From positions 1 to 36,116 of the forward strand of contig JBIISC010000010.1 in NCBI GenBank assembly GCA_044341215.1: a stretch of 36,116 bases of DNA, given 5' to 3'. Positions 32,256 to 36,116 of the stretch are shown here, piece after piece (position 1 is the stretch's first letter; every line of letters begins with the position of its first letter). This stretch comes from JAFMIT01 sp044341215 (GTDB lineage Bacteria > Actinomycetota > Actinomycetes > S36-B12 > UBA5976). The notes under the pieces are model-generated. The model was not told the origin of the DNA. It worked only from the letters and a program-made list of their open reading frames with translations, and did not search any database. The position numbers were made by a program, and so were the translations under genes.

Positions 32256-33311
32256 CTACCCCTGAATCACTGGCATTTGAGCCGATTGTGAGTAAGAAGG
32301 GTCAGCATCTGAGCGAATATCAATCTTCCAGCCAGTCAAACGGGCGGCCAAGCGAGCATTTTGGCCCTCTTTGCCAATCGCCAAAGACAGCTGGAAATCG
32401 GGTACAAAGACGCGAGCGTGGCGCGCTTCAAGGTCAGTTATGTCCACTCGGGCAACTCTGGCTGGTGACAAGGCAGATGCCAAGAATTTTGCTGGATCGT
32501 CTGAATAATCAACGATGTCTATTTTTTCACCATTAAGTTCATTAACTACTGCATTAACCCGCGAGCCCATTGGTCCGATGCAACTTCCCTTTGCAGCCAC
32601 CTGTGGATTGTGACTTAGAACTGCAATCTTCGTACGGGCTCCTGCTTCTCGGGCCACTGCAACTATCTCGACAGTTCCATCAGCAACTTCCGGTACTTCA
32701 AGTGCAAACATTTGTTTTACTAAAGCTGGATGTGTTCTCGAAACTACAACGACCATTCCATTTGCAAGTTGTCGTACGGCCACCAAAATAACTCGGATGC
32801 GCGAACCATGGGTGTATTTTTCCGTTGGGACTTGTTCAGCTGGTGGCATTTGAGCTTCAATTTTACCCAAATCAACAAATACCATTTTCGGATCGGAACC
32901 CTGCTGGATTACGCCATTGATCATGGAGCCGATTTGATTTTCTAACTCAAGTGATTGAACAGCGTCACTGGCTTTACGGAATTTGTCGGTCAACACTTTA
33001 CGAGTGGTTTGCGAAGCAATGCGATCAAAGCCAACAGGAGTGTCATCCACTTCGCCGATATAGTTTCCTTCTGCATCTTTCTCAGTAATCAAAACACTCA
33101 CAGTGCCAAGTTCTAGGTCTAATACAACTCGGACTCTTTTACCCTCGACAAAGTAAGAAATAAATTCACCAGGTTTAGGTGTATCGGTTATTGCACCTTT
33201 TAGCCTCAAATAGGCGATCATCAGCGCTTCTTCGATTGAGGGAATTACGCTTTCAATTGGCATATCCAGGCTCTGCGTGATTGAACGCAGTTGGGTCATA
33301 TCAATCTTCAT
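32256..33311 (-). CDS. nusA: Transcription termination/antitermination factor NusA
   Basis: NusA binds RNA polymerase and modulates pausing, termination and antitermination. From ATG 33311 it has 351 residues, the short actinobacterial form without the C-terminal acidic repeats. It has an N-terminal domain (MKIDMTQLRSI, VGFDRIASQTTRKVL), an S1 domain (about 125-193) and two KH domains, with KH loops GPMG (246-249) and GKEG (313-316). It overlaps the rimP stop by 11 bp, and ylxR follows. ATG 33299 is an alternative start. Confidence 0.96.
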   Translation of the reverse strand: MKIDMTQLRSITQSLDMPIESVIPSIEEALMIAYLRLKGAITDTPKPGEFISYFVEGKRVRVVLDLELGTVSVLITEKDAEGNYIGEVDDTPVGFDRIASQTTRKVLTDKFRKASDAVQSLELENQIGSMINGVIQQGSDPKMVFVDLGKIEAQMPPAEQVPTEKYTHGSRIRVILVAVRQLANGMVVVVSRTHPALVKQMFALEVPEVADGTVEIVAVAREAGARTKIAVLSHNPQVAAKGSCIGPMGSRVNAVVNELNGEKIDIVDYSDDPAKFLASALSPARVARVDITDLEARHARVFVPDFQLSLAIGKEGQNARLAARLTGWKIDIRSDADPSYSQSAQMPVIQG

Positions 33312-33768
33312 CTGATTCCAACTTCTTAAATGCAATCTGCAAAATCGCATTCTTAACCGCGACTAGATTTACTGCGTTATGAGCTTCGAAAGAAATCGAA
33401 TCTCCTGCTACTTCTGTGATCGTGTCAATAAAGGTTTCTTCATCAGTTTCAATTTCAACTTTTCGACCAATGTTTTTGCGAAAATGACGAATATGCGTCA
33501 GCGGGCGGTCAATTCCGCGGGTTGATACTTCTAGCGTGAACGCGCGATCTTCAAGGAAATTTTCATCTTCGATAATGTTATCTATCAAGCGGCTTGCAGA
33601 TGCAATGTTGTCTAGATTTAAAACTTCTTCGCTATCGACTGAAATTTGCACGAGCAATCGTCTGCCGGCTTTTCGAATTACAACTTCTTCAAGGATTAAC
33701 TCGGAGTCTGATAAATGTGGCACAAGTTCTTTATGCAATTCACTGGCCATAGCGGCGAGTTCACTCAA
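33301..33768 (-). CDS. rimP: Ribosome maturation factor RimP
   Basis: RimP is needed for 30S assembly. The 155-residue protein has the two-domain pattern: VVIRKAGRRLLVQISVDSE and TLEVSTRGIDRPLTHIRHF, then a C-terminal Sm-like barrel (about 90-150). The start is TTG 33768 with GGAG 6 nt upstream; an in-frame ATG six codons later is the alternative. It heads rimP-nusA-ylxR-infB, the classic transcription/translation operon. A 59-bp gap separates it from the permease gene. Confidence 0.93.
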   Translation of the reverse strand: MSELAAMASELHKELVPHLSDSELILEEVVIRKAGRRLLVQISVDSEEVLNLDNIASASRLIDNIIEDENFLEDRAFTLEVSTRGIDRPLTHIRHFRKNIGRKVEIETDEETFIDTITEVAGDSISFEAHNAVNLVAVKNAILQIAFKKLESDED

Positions 33769-33827
33769 GAGGGACTCCGGTTCTATTTGTTAGTTCTGTT
33801 ATTTAAGTTGTGGACGGAGTTTAAAGG

Positions 33828-34601
33828 TTAGAAGAGCGAAATAGCCAAACGCACGATTAGGGCAGCCACCGCGATGAGCAGAATCTTGCGGACGAATGGC
33901 GAGCCATGCTTAATCGCAAGTTTGGTACCTATCAGGCTGCCAGCTAAATTGGCTAATCCCATTGAAAGGCCGAGCGCCCAGTAAATATTTCCGAAACTCA
34001 TGAAAACCAATAGAGACGCGAAATTAGTTGCGAGATTCACGAATTTAGCTGTGGCAGAACTTCTAAGAAATGAGAGACCAATTACATTGACAAGCAAAGC
34101 CAGCAGGAAGATTCCAGTACCAGGGCCAATCGCACCATCGTAAAAACCAATCCCAAGTCCCCACAAGATTGGCGTCATTTTTGAATGAACTGGTGGCTCA
34201 TGATCCTCAATGGTTTTGAGCGCATTCACTGGATTTCTCCAAGTGACCACCCACACCACAATTAGTAAGCCCAAAATAACTGGGCGAAATACTTCAGGCT
34301 CAATGTTTACTGCCAGGATTGAACCGAAAACCGATCCTACGAATGCTGCTGCCATCATCGGTGCAACTGTGACTAGTGGTGGTTTCACTTTCTTCGAATA
34401 AGAAATGGCTGAGGCTGATGTGCCTATCAAACTGCTGATTTTGTTTGTGCCAATTGCAACGGCAGTTGATTCAACAGGAAGTGCGAGTAACAAAGCTGGA
34501 AGTTGGATTAGTCCACCACCGCCACCAATTGCATCAAGCCAACCAGCGGCGAATGCCGCTATTGCAAGTAGCGCAATTGTTGCGAGATCAATTTCAAACA
34601 T
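33828..34601 (-). CDS. TSUP (TauE/SafE) family membrane permease
   Basis: The 257-residue protein is hydrophobic with about seven to eight spans. Family hallmarks are GWLDAIGGGGGLIQLPALL (about 20-38), GTNKISSLIGTSASAISY and a matching second repeat GIGFYDGAIGPGTGIFLLAL and KFVNLATNFASL. TSUP proteins move sulfite, sulfonates, sulfoacetate or related organic anions; the substrate here is unknown. It overlaps the end of proS by 8 bp and precedes rimP, so it is probably read from the proS transcript. Confidence 0.9.
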   Translation of the reverse strand: MFEIDLATIALLAIAAFAAGWLDAIGGGGGLIQLPALLLALPVESTAVAIGTNKISSLIGTSASAISYSKKVKPPLVTVAPMMAAAFVGSVFGSILAVNIEPEVFRPVILGLLIVVWVVTWRNPVNALKTIEDHEPPVHSKMTPILWGLGIGFYDGAIGPGTGIFLLALLVNVIGLSFLRSSATAKFVNLATNFASLLVFMSFGNIYWALGLSMGLANLAGSLIGTKLAIKHGSPFVRKILLIAVAALIVRLAISLF

Positions 34602-36116
34602 TTAAAAAGGCATCGATTGCGGAAGTGATCGCAATCTCGGAGCGCTCACCGGTTTGGCGATTTTTTAATTCAACTTTTCCATCCGAAAGCAACTTACCCA
34701 CGACAATTGTCACTGGAATTCCGATTAGTTCTGCATCGTTGAATTTAACGCCCGCAGAGGCAGAGCGGCGATCGTCAAATAGAACTTCGATTCCACGACC
34801 TGCGAATTCACTTGCAAGTTTTTCGGCTGCATCAAATACTGCATCTTCCTTGCCGGTTGCAATTATGTGAACATCTGCAGGGGCGACCACTTTCGGCCAG
34901 GTCAAACCTTTTTCATCATGATGCTGCTCAGCAATTGCAGCTACCAATCTTGAAACACCAATTCCGTATGAACCCATAGTGACAATGCGATTGTCGCCAT
35001 TTTCGTCCTGCACCTTTAGGTCTAGTGCTTCGGCATACTTTCGACCAAGTTGGAAAATGTGACCGATCTCGATTCCACGAGCTGTTACCAGATTGCCGCC
35101 ACATCCAGTTGGGCAACTATCACCTTCAAGAACTTGGGCAGCTTCCACAGTTCCATCCGCTTTAAAGTCACGGCCCATCATTAGGTCGTATGTGTGATGG
35201 TTGTATTCATTCGCACCTGATATCCAGCGAGTTCCATCCACAATCCGTGGATCGACTAAATACTTAATTTTCGTTTCTGAACTTTCACCTAAAATCGCTG
35301 GGCCGATGTAACCCTTTTTAAGCAGTGGATGAGCCTTGAAATCTTCTTCTTCGAAAACTTCTGGCTGATCTGGATGAATGAAAGTTTCGAGCCGCTTGAT
35401 ATCAACATCTCGATTTCCAGGAATTCCAATTGCTAAAACATATTTCGAACCATCAGGACGAACAACTTTGAAGACAACATTTTTCAATGTATCACCCGCA
35501 GTCCAGTCACGATCAGTGCGACGCAAATCTTCACGAGTATTTGAAAGCGAAACTAAAGAATCAATTGTTGGGGTCTTTGGAGTTTGTTCGGTGTGTGCCG
35601 GATTATCTTTTGACACTGGCAAAGCCGCTGGCACGAGAGTATTTACTGCTTCAACATTTGCAGCAAAACCACATCCATGGCAGCGAACAAACGTATCTTC
35701 GCCATTTTCACAAATCGCCAAGAACTCTTCAGACTTTGAACCACCCATTGCACCGGACATCGCCGAAACAATCACATAATCAAGTTTCAATCTATCGAAA
35801 GTTGAAATATATGCCGCACGATGTGCTTGATAAGAAACTTCTAAACCTGCATCATCAATGTCGAAAGAATAAGAATCTTTCATCACGAATTCGCGACCAC
35901 GCAAAATGCCAGCCCGAGGACGAGCTTCGTCACGGAATTTGGTTTGGATTTGATAAATCCTTAAAGGCAAATCTTTATAGGAGGAAAATTCACCCTTCAC
36001 CATCAAAGTGAACATTTCTTCGTGAGTTGGGCCAAGCAGATAATCTACTTTTCTGCGGTCCTGCAATCGAAAAAGATTGTCCCCGTACTCAGTCCAGCGA
36101 TTAGTCGCCTCAAACG
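34594..36116 (-). CDS. proS: Prolyl-tRNA synthetase (N-terminal end beyond window)
   Basis: A class II aminoacyl-tRNA synthetase that charges tRNA-Pro. The window ends inside the gene: the frame stays open to 36116, reading FEATNRWTEYGDNLFR before an internal TTG at 36066. At least 506 C-terminal residues are present. Visible are motif 2 (FRDEARPRAGILRGREFVMK), an inserted editing-type domain typical of bacterial ProRS, motif 3 (GSYGIGVSRLVAAIAEQ) and an anticodon-binding domain. The true start is not seen. Its 3' end overlaps the TSUP gene. Confidence 0.97.
   Translation of the reverse strand, partial: FEATNRWTEYGDNLFRLQDRRKVDYLLGPTHEEMFTLMVKGEFSSYKDLPLRIYQIQTKFRDEARPRAGILRGREFVMKDSYSFDIDDAGLEVSYQAHRAAYISTFDRLKLDYVIVSAMSGAMGGSKSEEFLAICENGEDTFVRCHGCGFAANVEAVNTLVPAALPVSKDNPAHTEQTPKTPTIDSLVSLSNTREDLRRTDRDWTAGDTLKNVVFKVVRPDGSKYVLAIGIPGNRDVDIKRLETFIHPDQPEVFEEEDFKAHPLLKKGYIGPAILGESSETKIKYLVDPRIVDGTRWISGANEYNHHTYDLMMGRDFKADGTVEAAQVLEGDSCPTGCGGNLVTARGIEIGHIFQLGRKYAEALDLKVQDENGDNRIVTMGSYGIGVSRLVAAIAEQHHDEKGLTWPKVVAPADVHIIATGKEDAVFDAAEKLASEFAGRGIEVLFDDRRSASAGVKFNDAELIGIPVTIVVGKLLSDGKVELKNRQTGERSEIAITSAIDAFLNV

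Noticed and set aside
1..36116. CRISPR arrays, IS elements, toxin-antitoxin or defence islands
   Set aside because: No regularly spaced repeats, transposase, integrase or defence-family motifs were seen; apart from two small plus-strand insertions the window is conserved housekeeping.

Overview
This 36.1 kb window looks like a core chromosome segment of a low-GC, streamlined actinobacterium. The strongest clue is gene order. The run rimP-nusA-ylxR-infB-rbfA-truB-ribF-rpsO-pnp-M16 protease-dapB is followed by thyX-dapA-rnj-ftsK-(RodZ-like)-rimO-pgsA-cinA-ClgR-like-DUF3046-recA-recX-miaB-miaA-dapF-hflX, which is the classic actinobacterial arrangement. Base composition is AT-leaning by eye, intergenic gaps are tiny, stop/start overlaps are frequent, and no rRNA, tRNA, IS element, phage gene or CRISPR array was seen. 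This fits freshwater acI/Nanopelagicales-type genomes, but that placement is inference.

Layout, left to right. 1-2617 (minus): 5' part of hflX, then dapF and a GT4 glycosyltransferase. 2674-3465 (plus): a PIG-L deacetylase. 3458-7499 (minus): miaB-purU-folD-miaA, a tRNA-modification operon with a one-carbon folate pair inside it. 7617-10317 (minus): ClgR-like regulator, TetR regulator, DUF3046, recA (with an SOS box) and recX. 10396-19514 (minus): thyX, dapA, rnj, ftsK, RodZ-like, rimO, pgsA and cinA. 19728-21474 (plus): an orphan response regulator with a degenerate receiver, then azlCD. 21471-26260 (minus): pnp, M16 protease, dapB and a small membrane protein. 26452-36116 (minus): proS (cut by the window edge), a TSUP permease, rimP, nusA, ylxR, infB, rbfA, truB, ribF and rpsO.

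The genes serve housekeeping roles: lysine/peptidoglycan precursor synthesis (dapA, dapB, dapF), translation and ribosome maturation, RNA decay (pnp, rnj), DNA repair (recA, recX), chromosome segregation (ftsK), folate-dependent dTMP synthesis and formyl turnover (thyX, folD, purU), and tRNA/ribosome thiomethylation (miaA, miaB, rimO). The less ordinary material is the two plus-strand islands, the atypical response regulator, the GT4/PIG-L pair, a 13-bp perfect hairpin at the pnp/M16 junction, hairpins at both convergent junctions, and several TANNNT hexamers placed so that transcripts would begin at the start codon. I found no convincing undescribed multi-gene system.
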